In this document: piece by piece, positions 6,621 through 14,237 of the stretch | Position numbering within the stretch: position 1 is the stretch's first letter | How the letters are laid out: each line of letters begins with the position of its first letter | Origin: Chloroflexi bacterium RBG_13_46_14 | GTDB lineage: Bacteria > Chloroflexota > Dehalococcoidia > Dehalococcoidales > UBA2162 | Assembly (NCBI GenBank): GCA_001796415.1 | Contig: MGML01000182.1 | Location: 1,133-15,369 of the forward strand | Length of the DNA stretch: 14,237 bases | Direction: 5' to 3' | Notes under the pieces: model-generated | Database searches by the model: none | What the model was told of the DNA's origin: nothing | The model's input: only the letters and a program-made list of their open reading frames with translations | Translations under genes and position numbers: made by a program

Positions 6621-8588
6621 ATGTCGCAAGATAATAAGATTACCTCAATGATGTCAGAAGAAAGGGTTTTCAATCCTCCTAAAGAGTTGAGTGATCAAGC
6701 TTATATTAAAAGCGTTGACGAATATAGGAAAATTTATAAAAAATCAGTAGAAGACCCCGAGAAATTCTGGGGAGAACTGGCGGAACAGATCGACTGGTTT
6801 AAAAAATGGGATAAAGTAATGATAGAAGACTTTGCTAATGCAAAGCACCAGTGGTTTGTCGGCGGTAAACTGAATGTCAGTTATAACTGCCTTGACAGGC
6901 ATGTTAAGACCTGGCGGAAGAATAAGGCTGCTCTCATATGGGAAGGTGACGGTGGGGACACAAAAACACTTACATACCAGGAACTGTATCATGAAGTAGT
7001 CAAATTCGCCAATGTACTGAAGAAGCACGGTATTAAAAAAGGCGACAGGGTATCGATCTACCTCCCGATGATACTTGAACTTCCGATCGCCATGCTCGCC
7101 TGTGCTCGTATCGGTGCTATCCACAGTATAGTATTCGGCGGCTTCAGCGCCGACGCTCTGGGAAACAGGATACAGGATTGTGAGTCAAGTTTACTAATAT
7201 GTGTTGATGGATATTATCGGGCCGGGCGTGTTATCAGGAGTAAAGATAATGCTGATGCCGCTATAGCACAGAGTCCTACCATAAAAACCGTCATTGTCGT
7301 GAACCGCGTCGGTATGGAAATTGAATTAAAAGAAGGACTTGAGTACTGGTGGCATGAAGAGATGGCAGCCGAGGATATCAAAGCGGTTTGCGAGCCGGAA
7401 CATATGGACTCCGAAGATCCTCTGTTTATCCTCTATACCAGCGGCAGTACAGGAAAGCCCAAGGGAGTACTCCATACCCAGGCTGGATATCTGCTGTATA
7501 CTATGCAGACGTTCAAGTGGATATTCGATTATAAGGAAGAGGATACATACTGGTGCACGGCTGATATCGGATGGATAACCGGTCACAGCTATATAGTCTA
7601 TGGCCCCCTGGCTCAGGGCGCTACCAGTCTCATGTTCGAAGGCGTACCAAACTACCCCAAACCGGACAGGTTCTGGGAGATCGTGGAGAAGTACCAGGTT
7701 AATATATTCTATACAGCTCCAACCGCTCTTCGTTCAATGATGAGGGAAGGTGACGACTGGCCGAACAAGCATGATATGAGTTCACTAAAAATCCTCGGTT
7801 CGGTTGGTGAACCGATCAACCCCGAAGCCTGGATGTGGTACTACGAAGTCATTGGCAAGAGTCGCTGCCCGATCGTCGATACCTGGTGGCAGACAGAGAC
7901 TGGCGGAATACTAATTACACCCCTTCCCGGTGCGACTCCGATAAAGCCAGGTTCAGCAACTGTACCTTTCCCAGGCATCGATCCGGCAATTCTCAGGGAA
8001 GACGGGACCGAAGCCGATGTAAATGAAGGCGGATACCTCGTTATCAAGAAACCATGGCCTGGACTGATGAGAACCGTATACGGAGATCCCGGAAGATTCA
8101 AGAATACCTATTTCGTCCAGTATCCTGGCGTCTATACGACAGGCGACGGTGCCAGGATAGACGAAGACGGATACTACTGGCTGATGGGACGTATCGATGA
8201 CGTAATTAAAGTATCCGGACATCGTCTGGGAACCGCTGAACTGGAAAGTGCCTTTGTATCTCATGACCTTGTAGCAGAAGCCGCCGTTGTCGGTATGCCT
8301 CATGCCATTAAGGGACAGGGAATCTACGCCTTCGTAACCCTTAATGTCGGTGTTGAAGGAACCGATGACCTGAAGAAGGAACTGGTGCAGCATGTACGCA
8401 AGGAGATCGGACCCATCGCGTCACCGGATAAGATTCAGTTCGCTGACGGACTACCGAAAACCAGGAGCGGTAAGATCATGAGACGTATTCTGACAAAGAT
8501 TGCCGCCGGTGATACCGGCAACCTGGGTGATACGAGTACTCTTGCCGATCCGTCCGTAGTGGATACTCTGGTTAAGGGAGCCCAGTAA
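6621..8588 (+). CDS. acs: Acetyl-CoA synthetase (AMP-forming)
   Basis: 655 residues, the usual length of bacterial Acs. It makes acetyl-CoA from acetate, ATP and CoA through an acetyl-AMP intermediate in the cytoplasm. Seen in sequence: the adenylate-forming P-loop [11 protein letters not shown] (272-282), the acetate/AMP pocket motif WWQTETGG (422-429), the hinge and A8 region [16 protein letters not shown]...[15 protein letters not shown], and the C-terminal [11 protein letters not shown] with catalytic Lys618, the residue commonly controlled by acetylation. ATG 6621 follows GAGGAG at about 10 bases. Downstream lie DUF485 and the acetate symporter on the same strand, giving a complete uptake and activation unit; a hairpin at 8621-8655 separates them, so levels may differ. 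Divergent two-component genes are the likely regulators. Confidence 0.97.
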   Translation: MSQDNKITSMMSEERVFNPPKELSDQAYIKSVDEYRKIYKKSVEDPEKFWGELAEQIDWFKKWDKVMIEDFANAKHQWFVGGKLNVSYNCLDRHVKTWRKNKAALIWEGDGGDTKTLTYQELYHEVVKFANVLKKHGIKKGDRVSIYLPMILELPIAMLACARIGAIHSIVFGGFSADALGNRIQDCESSLLICVDGYYRAGRVIRSKDNADAAIAQSPTIKTVIVVNRVGMEIELKEGLEYWWHEEMAAEDIKAVCEPEHMDSEDPLFILYTSGSTGKPKGVLHTQAGYLLYTMQTFKWIFDYKEEDTYWCTADIGWITGHSYIVYGPLAQGATSLMFEGVPNYPKPDRFWEIVEKYQVNIFYTAPTALRSMMREGDDWPNKHDMSSLKILGSVGEPINPEAWMWYYEVIGKSRCPIVDTWWQTETGGILITPLPGATPIKPGSATVPFPGIDPAILREDGTEADVNEGGYLVIKKPWPGLMRTVYGDPGRFKNTYFVQYPGVYTTGDGARIDEDGYYWLMGRIDDVIKVSGHRLGTAELESAFVSHDLVAEAAVVGMPHAIKGQGIYAFVTLNVGVEGTDDLKKELVQHVRKEIGPIASPDKIQFADGLPKTRSGKIMRRILTKIAAGDTGNLGDTSTLADPSVVDTLVKGAQ

Positions 8589-8620
8589 TAATTGATATGA
8601 CCCGGTAACACCCGTTCTCC

Positions 8621-8655
8621 GGAGAGAGCTAACTAAGGTGGAGTTAGCTCTCTCC
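8621..8655 (+). terminator. Strong intercistronic hairpin after acs
   Basis: GGAGAGAGCTAACT (8621-8634) and AGTTAGCTCTCTCC (8642-8655) form a perfect 14-bp stem with a 7-base loop. The following TGTTAATAA is only weakly T-rich, so it may be a partial terminator or an mRNA-stabilising element that separates acs expression from the transporter genes. Confidence 0.6.
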
Positions 8656-8709
8656 TGTTAATAATGGATTTTTACCCTGAAAATTTTTGTGAAGGAGGGA
8701 ATTCTGTTT

Positions 8710-9003
8710 ATGGCCCATGGACCGGCAACGGAATGGAAAGAAGACAGGTCAGTAAGTTATAAAGCAAAGCTCGGTTTGGTCATGATCGCTGTCTTCGCAA
8801 TCGTTTACGCAATATTCATTCTAATCTGCGTAATCAGCCCCAAGACAATAGCCAATAGCGTTGGAAGCCTGAATGTCGCGGTGGAATTTGGCTTCGGGAT
8901 CATCATACTCGCGATAATCCAGGCCCTTATTTACAACTTTTTCTGCTCACGGAAAGAACATGAGTATGAAAAAGCCGACTCCGGAAAGGGGGACGATAGT
9001 TAA
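8710..9003 (+). CDS. DUF485 small membrane protein (YjcH-like), partner of acetate symporter
   Basis: 97 residues from ATG 8710 (AAGGAGGG about 10 bases upstream; GTG 8689 overlaps that site and is not used). The N-terminal HGPATEWKEDRSVSYKAKLG matches the start of DUF485 proteins. Two hydrophobic helices at about 20-45 and 57-80 flank a short loop, and the tail is charged. DUF485 genes are routinely paired with ActP-type sodium/acetate symporters; the exact role of the small subunit is not settled. Its stop codon overlaps the next ATG by one base (TAATG), indicating translational coupling with the symporter. Confidence 0.88.
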   Translation: MAHGPATEWKEDRSVSYKAKLGLVMIAVFAIVYAIFILICVISPKTIANSVGSLNVAVEFGFGIIILAIIQALIYNFFCSRKEHEYEKADSGKGDDS

Positions 9004-10910
9004 TGAATTATGCTGCCGAACCCCTGGCAATCGCTATCTTCATCATATTCGTGATTGCCGTACTGTTCCTCTCATGATTTTTTGCCCGTAAGGCAAAATC
9101 TGCCAGCGGGTATTTTGCCGCCGGTGGCAATATTCACTGGAGTGTTAACGGTATCGCCTTTGCCGGAGATTACCTGTCTGCGGCATCTTTCCTTGGAATC
9201 GCGGGTCTCGTGGCTATATACGGCTTCGACGGATTCCTTTATTCAATCGGTTACCTGGCAGGATGGATGGTGGCTCTGTTTGTTGTAGCGGAACCTCTAA
9301 AGAAACTGGGTAAATATACATTCGCTGATGCAATCGACGCAAAATTCTCCTCAAGAGGAGTTATTTTTACGGCTGCTGTCAGCACCCTTGTCGTTTCACT
9401 TTTTTACCTGATCCCCCAGATGGTAGGCGCGGGCACTCTGATCGAGCCATTGCTTGGTCTTCCGTTTGAAGCAGGTGTTATTCTTGTAGGTGCGATAGTA
9501 ATTCTTGTCGTTGCTACGGCAGGTATGGCATCGACTACATGGGTACAATTTATCAAGGGCGGTCTTCTGGTAATCTTTTCGATAGTCCTTGTGATAATAG
9601 TACTGGCAAACGGTCTTTCAACATCTCCTGACCAGAAAGATACCGAATTCCATGAATTCACTACTATCGGTGTCACAGGCACGACAGGTGGTATCTCAAT
9701 AGATGATAGTTCTTATACCGTTATTGATGAGTTTAACGTCAATGATATAACTTTCGTAAAACTTGAAAAAGATGGCATCGAATCGTTCTGGAAATTTGAA
9801 AAAGAAGATAATATCCTTACTGAAACACAGACAATAACCAAACAGGCAGACGGTCCGGATCTATATAATGGAGCGCCGAAGGAAGAAGGACGCTTCTACC
9901 AGGTCGGTCATTTAAGCGAAATCGACGGAAAGACGGACGCCGAAACGGGCGGTCTGGGGTTGTTTGAATTTATAAAGAAAATCAAAGAAGGCACTGTAGT
10001 TCGATGGGGTTCTCAGAAAATAACCGATGGTGCCAATGAGGTAACTGTCTATTACCAGAAACCGACCGATGGCAATGACGTACTGATCCCGGGACTTAAG
10101 TTCGCGATCGACCCGGATCGAGGCGCAACCACGACAGACCGGATTAACTTCGTTTCATTAATGCTTGCCCTGTTCTTTGGTACGGCGGCACTTCCTCATG
10201 TCCTTATCCGTTACTATACGGTACCAAGTTCCGCATTTGCCAGGAAATCGACGATAGTGGCTGTTGCCGCTATCGGCCTGTTTTACCTGCTGACACTTTA
10301 CCTCGGCCTCGGCGCTATGACCAACGGTGTTATCGACCTGACAAACGATAATATGTCGGCGCCGCTTCTGGCGAAAGCGTTCGGGCTGGGCATCTTCGCA
10401 GTTATCTCTGCGATTGCCTTTTCAACGATTCTTGGCACGGTAAGCGGACTTATCGTGGCATCCTCAGGCGCCGTGGCTAATGATCTCATGCACAAATTCC
10501 TGAAGATAGATATGAGTGAGAGTAAGATGGTCATGGCCGGCAGGATTACCGCTGTAGGTGTAGGTATTATTGCAATCCTACTCGGTATTCTGTTCAAGCA
10601 TATGAATGTGTCATTCCTTGTCGGATGGGCGTTTTCGATTGCAGCTTCAGCAAACCTTCCGGCAATCATTATGGTGCTGTTCTGGAAGAGAACAACGTCA
10701 AAGGGTGTGATAGCTTCAATTACAGTCGGCCTGGTACTGGCTCTTGGACTGATTCTGCTGTCACCGGATACATTTGCCCAGGTCTACGGACAGCCTGCCG
10801 CGAACGCTCCGATGCCTATCAGCCAACCGGCTATTATATCCGTGCCCGTTAGCTTCGTCACTTTAATCGTTGTATCTCTATTTACGAAGAAAGACAGCAT
10901 CGATAGATAA
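9003..10910 (+). CDS. actP: ActP-like cation/acetate symporter with an in-frame UGA at codon 25
   Basis: Sodium:solute symporter family, 635 residues if translated across UGA 9075-9077. ATG 9003 overlaps the DUF485 stop (TAATG). The UGA falls in transmembrane helix 1 (preceding residues IIFVIAVLFLS, then FFARKAKSASGYFAAGG), at a hydrophobic or aromatic position in ActP relatives. After it the frame is fully open and strongly conserved: FAGDYLSAASFLGI, YGFDGFLYSIGYLAGW, GKYTFADA, LIPQMVGAGTLIEPLLGLP, STTWVQFIKG, FFGTAALPHVLIRYYTV. The first start after the UGA is a GTG at 9210 without a ribosome site, which would remove the first helices. A hydrophilic stretch of about 170 residues (206-379) replaces the much shorter loop of E. 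coli ActP. Role: acetate (or similar carboxylate) import for Acs. Whether the gene is decoded, broken by mutation or a sequencing error is open. Confidence 0.8.
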
Positions 10911-10944
10911 ACGCTAACCGGAGAGAAAATCCGTTTCAACCTTG

Positions 10945-10972
10945 ACGGACCCTCAGGTATCTGAGGGTCCGT
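10945..10972 (+). terminator. Hairpin terminator of the acetate operon
   Basis: ACGGACCCTCAG (10945-10956), loop GTAT, CTGAGGGTCCGT (10961-10972): a perfect 12-bp stem 34 bases after the symporter stop. The T-tract after it is poor, but position and stem strength suit transcript ending. Confidence 0.7.
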
Positions 10973-10995
10973 TGCCTATATACAGGCAGAGTATG

Positions 10996-11025
10996 TTGCA
11001 CTTTTCTTTTTAATTGACATATAAT
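10996..11025 (+). promoter_or_regulatory. Likely promoter of the GIY-YIG/UroD-like pair
   Basis: TTGCAC (10996-11001), 18-base spacer, perfect TATAAT (11020-11025). A TTGACA overlaps at 11014-11019 but has no good -10 after it. The transcript would start near 11032, about 15 bases before ATG 11047. Confidence 0.5.
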
Positions 11026-11046
11026 CACCGATAATGAGATAGCTGT

Positions 11047-11376
11047 ATGGTAAAAAATAAGGATCACTACTATATATATGTCATTGAGTTGTCGCCGGAG
11101 GTAGTGAAGAATAAGAGATTCGCTAAGGAAAATCGGGGATTCAATCCGTTTTTACCATGTTATTATGTCGGAATGACCGGTCTCACTCCTGAAGAGAGAT
11201 TTGAAAACCACAAAAAAGGCTACAAATCAAACTATTTCGCCCATATATACGGAATCAGGTTAGCACCAAAAATATACAGCAGGTACAACCCGATGTCATA
11301 CAGGAAAGCAGCCGAAAGGGAAGTGCTGCTGGCGAACGCACTCAGGCATCGAGGGCATGGTGTCTGGCAGAACTAA
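11047..11376 (+). CDS. Small GIY-YIG-like nuclease-fold protein
   Basis: 109 residues. The first motif is YIYVIEL (9-15) in place of GIY, and the second is YYVGMTGLTPEERFENH (39-55) in the YIG position, with Arg51 and His55 placed like the conserved catalytic residues. A glutamate in AAEREVLL (about 88-95) could bind the metal. Small stand-alone GIY-YIG proteins are common and usually of unknown role; DNA cleavage is not shown. No clear Shine-Dalgarno precedes the ATG, and the predicted leader is very short, so near-leaderless translation is possible. It lies 47 bases before the UroD-like gene and is probably cotranscribed, but no functional link is evident. Confidence 0.65.
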   Translation: MVKNKDHYYIYVIELSPEVVKNKRFAKENRGFNPFLPCYYVGMTGLTPEERFENHKKGYKSNYFAHIYGIRLAPKIYSRYNPMSYRKAAEREVLLANALRHRGHGVWQN

Positions 11377-11423
11377 TAAGAATAACGATACACTGTTTCA
11401 GATGATAATATGGGAGGTATATT

Positions 11424-12677
11424 TTGGAGGACAAGACGAAAGAGCAGTTGTTTCAGGAACGTGAAAAAAGGCTCAGCGATACTATTCAGTTAAAGGTTCC
11501 CGATAGAGTACCCGTTGAAATGTCATTCGGATATTTCCCGGCAAAATACGCGGGAGTAACCTGTAAGCCTGCCTACTACGATTTCGATACATGGCTGGAA
11601 GCAACCAAAAAAACCATACTCGATTTCGAGCCCGACGCGCTATGTCACGTGCAGGGTATCGGCCCCGGTCTGGCAATGGAGTACCTTGAGCCAAGAGCCC
11701 AGAAATGGCCTGGTTATTACCTCCCCGATGAATCCGGTCACCAGGCTATTGAAGGTGAATGGATGAAGGCAGATGAATATGATCACTATTTCAGGGACAG
11801 GACAGGCTATCTGCTCCGAGTATTTTTACCCCGCATCAGCGGAGCTATGGAACCATTGAAAGACCTGCCGGACCTGACCGAAATCGGTTACGGCATTCAG
11901 GGTGTCATGGCGCTTGCTCAGGCACTGGCAAAACCTGAGATTAAGGCCGGAATCGAACGACTTCAACAAGCCGGAGAAGAATTGAACAAATTCTACCCGA
12001 AAATGATCGAGTTTAATAAAGAGATCGAAGCACTTGGATTCCCGATGACTTCGATGGGTGCCGGAGGAGCGCCTTTCGATGCCATCTCCGATTGGATGAG
12101 AGGAATGCAGGGCGCGATGCTGGACATGTACAGACAACCCGAAAACCTGATGAGAGCCCATGACGAAATCCTTGAGAGAACGCTGGCGAGAATAGTGGCG
12201 ATGCCCCAACGACACGATAATCCAAGGGTGTTTATGGCGCTTCATCGGGGCTCGGATGGCTTTATGTCGCTTGAACAGTTTGAAAAATTCTACTGGCCCG
12301 GACTGAAGGCGGTAATCCTGGCTATTATCGATAAGGGTATGGTTCCGGGTATCTTTTTCGAGGGCGACTGGACGCAAAGGTTAAAATACCTGGCAGAGTT
12401 ACCACCGGGAAAAGTATTGGGACATTTCGATACAACAGATATCGTCAAAGCGAAGGAAGTCCTGAAAAATACTATGTGCATCAGGGGGAATGTCCCGGCA
12501 ACGCTGATTCGTGCAGGCACCGCCCAGGACGTCAAGGATTACTGCAGGAACCTGATTAACGTGGTAGGGAAGGATGGAGGCCTGGTGATGTGCCCCCGTG
12601 TGGTACCGGACGAGGGAACAACAGAAAACATACACACGATGATTGATTTCACCAAGGAATACGGAGTGTATAATTAG
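11424..12677 (+). CDS. UroD-family (methyltransferase-like) protein
   Basis: 417 residues of the uroporphyrinogen decarboxylase superfamily, which includes heme-synthesis UroD and corrinoid methyltransferases (MtaA/MtbA). The start is TTG 11424 with GGAGGT ending 5 bases before it. The N-terminal EREKRLSDTIQLKVPDRVPVE is the typical entry to methyltransferase-like members, and the C-terminal third has DTTDIVKAKEVL and RGNVPATLIRAGTAQDVKDYC strands. The HxC zinc pair of MtaA/MtbA appears to be replaced by FFEGDW (311-316); Cys352 and Cys390 remain. It is therefore unlikely to be true UroD or a standard MtaA, and substrate cannot be named. A paralogue starts at 14076 with the same N-terminal pattern. 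A strong terminator follows at 12700. Confidence 0.82.
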   Translation: MEDKTKEQLFQEREKRLSDTIQLKVPDRVPVEMSFGYFPAKYAGVTCKPAYYDFDTWLEATKKTILDFEPDALCHVQGIGPGLAMEYLEPRAQKWPGYYLPDESGHQAIEGEWMKADEYDHYFRDRTGYLLRVFLPRISGAMEPLKDLPDLTEIGYGIQGVMALAQALAKPEIKAGIERLQQAGEELNKFYPKMIEFNKEIEALGFPMTSMGAGGAPFDAISDWMRGMQGAMLDMYRQPENLMRAHDEILERTLARIVAMPQRHDNPRVFMALHRGSDGFMSLEQFEKFYWPGLKAVILAIIDKGMVPGIFFEGDWTQRLKYLAELPPGKVLGHFDTTDIVKAKEVLKNTMCIRGNVPATLIRAGTAQDVKDYCRNLINVVGKDGGLVMCPRVVPDEGTTENIHTMIDFTKEYGVYN

Positions 12678-12699
12678 AAAATTCCTGGAGTGCGAAGAG

Positions 12700-12729
12700 A
12701 AAGAGGGACGAATAGATTCGTCCCTCTTT
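12700..12729. terminator. Bidirectional intrinsic terminator between UroD-like and GAPDH genes
   Basis: AAAGAGGGACGAA (12700-12712), loop TAGA, TTCGTCCCTCTTT (12717-12729): a perfect 13-bp stem with T-run on each outgoing strand, between two convergent genes. Confidence 0.85.
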
Positions 12730-12749
12730 GTATATCCAGATAATTAACT

Positions 12750-13760
12750 TCATAATAGTCTTTTAGCAGCAATAGTGGCGAAGTCTACCAGTCGTGACGA
12801 ATAACCCCACTCATTATCGTACCATGATAGAATCTTAACTACTCTGTCGCGTAGAACCATCGTATTTTCCATATCAACAATGGCTGAATGAGGATCACCT
12901 ATGATATCATGCGATACGAGAGCTTCGTCACTTACTCTTAATATACTCTTTAACTCAGGTTGTTTTGCTGCCTGTTTAAGCGCCGTATTAACGTCATTTA
13001 TCGTTACGTCCTTCTGAAGAGTGGCAACTATGTCCGTTAATGAACCATCAGGAATGGGAACTCTCATTGCCATCCCTGTCATCCTGCCCTGAAGTTCAGG
13101 CAGAACTTTTTCGGTAGCGCTGGCAGCGCCGGTAGTGGTGGGGATAATAGACAGAGCTGCGGCTCTTCCTCTACGGCGGTGACGGGCAGGCGTATCCATC
13201 AAGGACTGGCTTGACGTGTATGCGTGAATGGTAGTAAACATCAGGTGCTCGATTCCGAAGGTATCATTTAATACCTTGGCTACCGGAGCCAGACTATTAG
13301 TAGTACAGGAGGCGAGAGATATTACCTCATGTTTATCAGGATCATATTTATCATTGTTGACACCAAGAACAATCATAATATCAGCATCATCTGAAGGGGC
13401 TGATATTATCACTTTTTGCGCTCCGGCTTTCAGGTGGCCAGCTGCCTTCGACCTTTGACGAAAAGCCCCGCTGCTCTCTATTACGATATCGGCGCCGACT
13501 TCACTCCAGGGTATCTTGTCTGGCTCGGGAACCGAAAAGAAAGCGACACTCCCACTGCCGACCTTAATATGAGTATCATTGTTTGTTATTTTTCTCGGAT
13601 ACCAGCCGTGAACCGAGTCGTATTTTAAAAGATAAGCAAGATCACCTATGTCAGCGAGATCATTTACAGCAACTACTTCAAGCCCTTCTCTCGCGATACA
13701 TTGTTTAAATACACACCGTCCGATTCGTCCAAATCCATTGATACCAATTCTAACCGTCAT
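12750..13760 (-). CDS. gap: Glyceraldehyde-3-phosphate dehydrogenase, type I
   Basis: 336 residues, standard length. Converts glyceraldehyde 3-phosphate, phosphate and NAD to 1,3-bisphosphoglycerate in glycolysis, or the reverse in gluconeogenesis. Seen: Rossmann motif GINGFGRIG (6-14), Asp34 at the position favouring NAD, catalytic Cys152 in SCTTN, His179 in TTIHAY, the IIPTTTGAA loop, and WYDNEWGYS near the end. The phosphate-loop segment reads DTPARHRRRGRAAA rather than the more common PHKD form, a variant without obvious loss of function. ATG 13760 has GGAGGAAG upstream. It stands alone, convergent with the UroD-like gene. The stop is UGA, followed in frame by AGT TAA. Confidence 0.97.
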   Translation of the reverse strand: MTVRIGINGFGRIGRCVFKQCIAREGLEVVAVNDLADIGDLAYLLKYDSVHGWYPRKITNNDTHIKVGSGSVAFFSVPEPDKIPWSEVGADIVIESSGAFRQRSKAAGHLKAGAQKVIISAPSDDADIMIVLGVNNDKYDPDKHEVISLASCTTNSLAPVAKVLNDTFGIEHLMFTTIHAYTSSQSLMDTPARHRRRGRAAALSIIPTTTGAASATEKVLPELQGRMTGMAMRVPIPDGSLTDIVATLQKDVTINDVNTALKQAAKQPELKSILRVSDEALVSHDIIGDPHSAIVDMENTMVLRDRVVKILSWYDNEWGYSSRLVDFATIAAKRLL

Positions 13761-13801
13761 TTAGTTACTTCCTCCATTCATCCCGGCTCATCGCCTATGT
13801 T

Positions 13802-13807
13802 ATTATA
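13802..13807 (-). promoter_or_regulatory. Probable gap -10 element
   Basis: On the minus strand this is a perfect TATAAT about 40 bases before the gap ATG. A GTCAAG at 17 bases upstream is a weak -35. Confidence 0.4.
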
Positions 13808-14016
13808 TCATGTTTGACTGTAGACTTGACCTCATTGACCGTGTTTGTTTTACCTTTCTTATAAACATATAATATGCCTGATGAAGGACATGACTTTAAT
13901 AAAGAACAGGATTATCATAACAGGCTTATCGGGCAATATCGGCCATATTCGTATCTAATTTTTACTTTTCAACCCCATAACACATAAATTGAAATATTCT
14001 ACTTGCTTGGCATATG

Positions 14017-14045
14017 ATTGTATTCAATACTGACCGCCATACAAT
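14017..14045 (+). promoter_or_regulatory. Promoter of second UroD-like gene, with overlapping inverted repeat
   Basis: TTGTAT (14018-14023), 16-base spacer, TACAAT (14040-14045). The same bases form a perfect inverted repeat ATTGTAT (14017-14023) and ATACAAT (14039-14045), with half-sites 22 bases apart, about two helical turns, so a dimeric repressor could cover the promoter. Confidence 0.4.
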
Positions 14046-14075
14046 ATACTAAAAACAAATTTCAGGAGGTTTACT

Positions 14076-14237
14076 TTGAACCAGGATAATACTCAGTTTA
14101 CCGAAGAGGAAAAAAGATTAAGAGACGAAATAGAGAAAAAGCACGGAAAGACTCCGGAAGAGTTGTATGAAGAGAGAGAAAAGAGAGTAAGGGATGCTAT
14201 AGCGCTGAGAGAACCGGATAGAGTACCCGTTTCTCTC
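14076..14237 (+). CDS. Second UroD-like protein, N-terminal fragment (runs off window)
   Basis: 54 codons from TTG 14076, with GGAGGT ending 5 bases before it, exactly as in the gene at 11424. The end of the visible part (EEREKRVRDAIALREPDRVPV) matches the start of that gene (QEREKRLSDTIQLKVPDRVPV), so this is a paralogue of the UroD/methyltransferase superfamily. It has a longer charged N-terminal extension, about 30 residues, likely helical. The catalytic part lies outside the window, so nothing can be said about its active site. Confidence 0.75.
   Translation, partial: MNQDNTQFTEEEKRLRDEIEKKHGKTPEELYEEREKRVRDAIALREPDRVPVSL

Larger units (their letters stand above)
13761..14075. other. Divergent intergenic region between gap and second UroD-like gene
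   Basis: 315 AT-rich bases with a leftward promoter for gap near 13802 and a rightward promoter near 14018 (listed separately). No gene, tRNA or further convincing structure was seen; three TTGAC words at 13814-13839 are the only other repetition. Confidence 0.6.

Noticed and set aside
9210..9212. Internal GTG as the true start of the symporter
   Set aside because: No ribosome-binding site, and the conserved residues from helix 1 (including FAGDYLSAASFLGI) would be lost.
9055..9288. Possible frameshift explanation for the symporter start (other-frame ORF here)
   Set aside because: The conserved ActP residues lie in the same frame before and after UGA 9075, so a frameshift is not needed; the other-frame translation has no family resemblance.
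11826..12377. 183-codon minus-strand frame inside the UroD-like gene
   Set aside because: Low-complexity His/Arg/Ser-rich translation, no start signal, antisense to conserved coding sequence.
13814..13839. Three TTGAC direct repeats (13814, 13826, 13835) as an operator array
   Set aside because: Spacing is uneven (12 and 9 bases) and the word is short in AT-rich DNA; likely chance.
1..14237. CRISPR arrays, insertion sequences, tRNA or rRNA genes
   Set aside because: No regularly spaced repeats, transposase-like frames with terminal repeats, or cloverleaf-like sequences were seen on either strand.

Overview
This window looks like part of an anaerobic, respiring bacterial genome with mid-range GC. 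The gene content is a Tat-exported 16-cysteine Fe-S subunit beside a multiheme cytochrome c, UroD-type (corrinoid methyltransferase-like) proteins with TTG starts, a UGSC-family (seleno)protein and an acetate uptake/activation cluster. It would fit an uncultured Chloroflexota/Dehalococcoidia-like or other subsurface anaerobe. That placement is an inference from gene content only; there is no rRNA or marker gene to confirm it.

Layout. 2-1495 (+): 3' part of a multiheme cytochrome c, then a membrane-anchored four-cluster ferredoxin subunit. 1545-1847 (-): a CsoR/CstR-family repressor. It faces a 480-base intergenic region that holds a sigma70-like promoter overlapped by a CsoR-type operator, a strong hairpin, and a second promoter. 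2330-4090 (+): a two-domain UGSC-family protein whose frame is crossed by one in-frame UGA (codon 94). 4165-6320 (-): a NarL-type response regulator and a soluble PAS histidine kinase, divergent from 6621-8588 (+) acetyl-CoA synthetase. Then 8710-9003 DUF485 and 9003-10910 an ActP-like acetate/cation symporter, again with a single in-frame UGA (codon 25). 11047-12677 (+): a small GIY-YIG-like protein and a UroD-like protein. 12750-13760 (-): GAPDH. 14076-14237 (+): the start of a second UroD-like paralogue, cut by the window edge. Rho-independent-type hairpins separate the convergent units.

How it fits together. The two-component pair, acetyl-CoA synthetase, DUF485 protein and symporter form a coherent acetate scavenging module, similar in logic to known systems where a LuxR-type regulator controls acs/actP. 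An inverted repeat just upstream of the acs promoter is a candidate binding site.

The most unusual signal is the use of UGA. Two otherwise intact, conserved genes each contain exactly one in-frame UGA. The one in the UGSC-family gene sits where the family's Sec/Cys residue is expected, so selenocysteine is a good explanation there. The one in the symporter lies in the first membrane helix at an aromatic position, where selenocysteine makes no sense; Trp read-through/reassignment, a nonsense mutation or a sequence error must be considered. The two genes that do end in UGA (histidine kinase, GAPDH) both have an in-frame UAA within three codons. However, the many other Trp codons read as UGG, which argues against a mature genome-wide reassignment.
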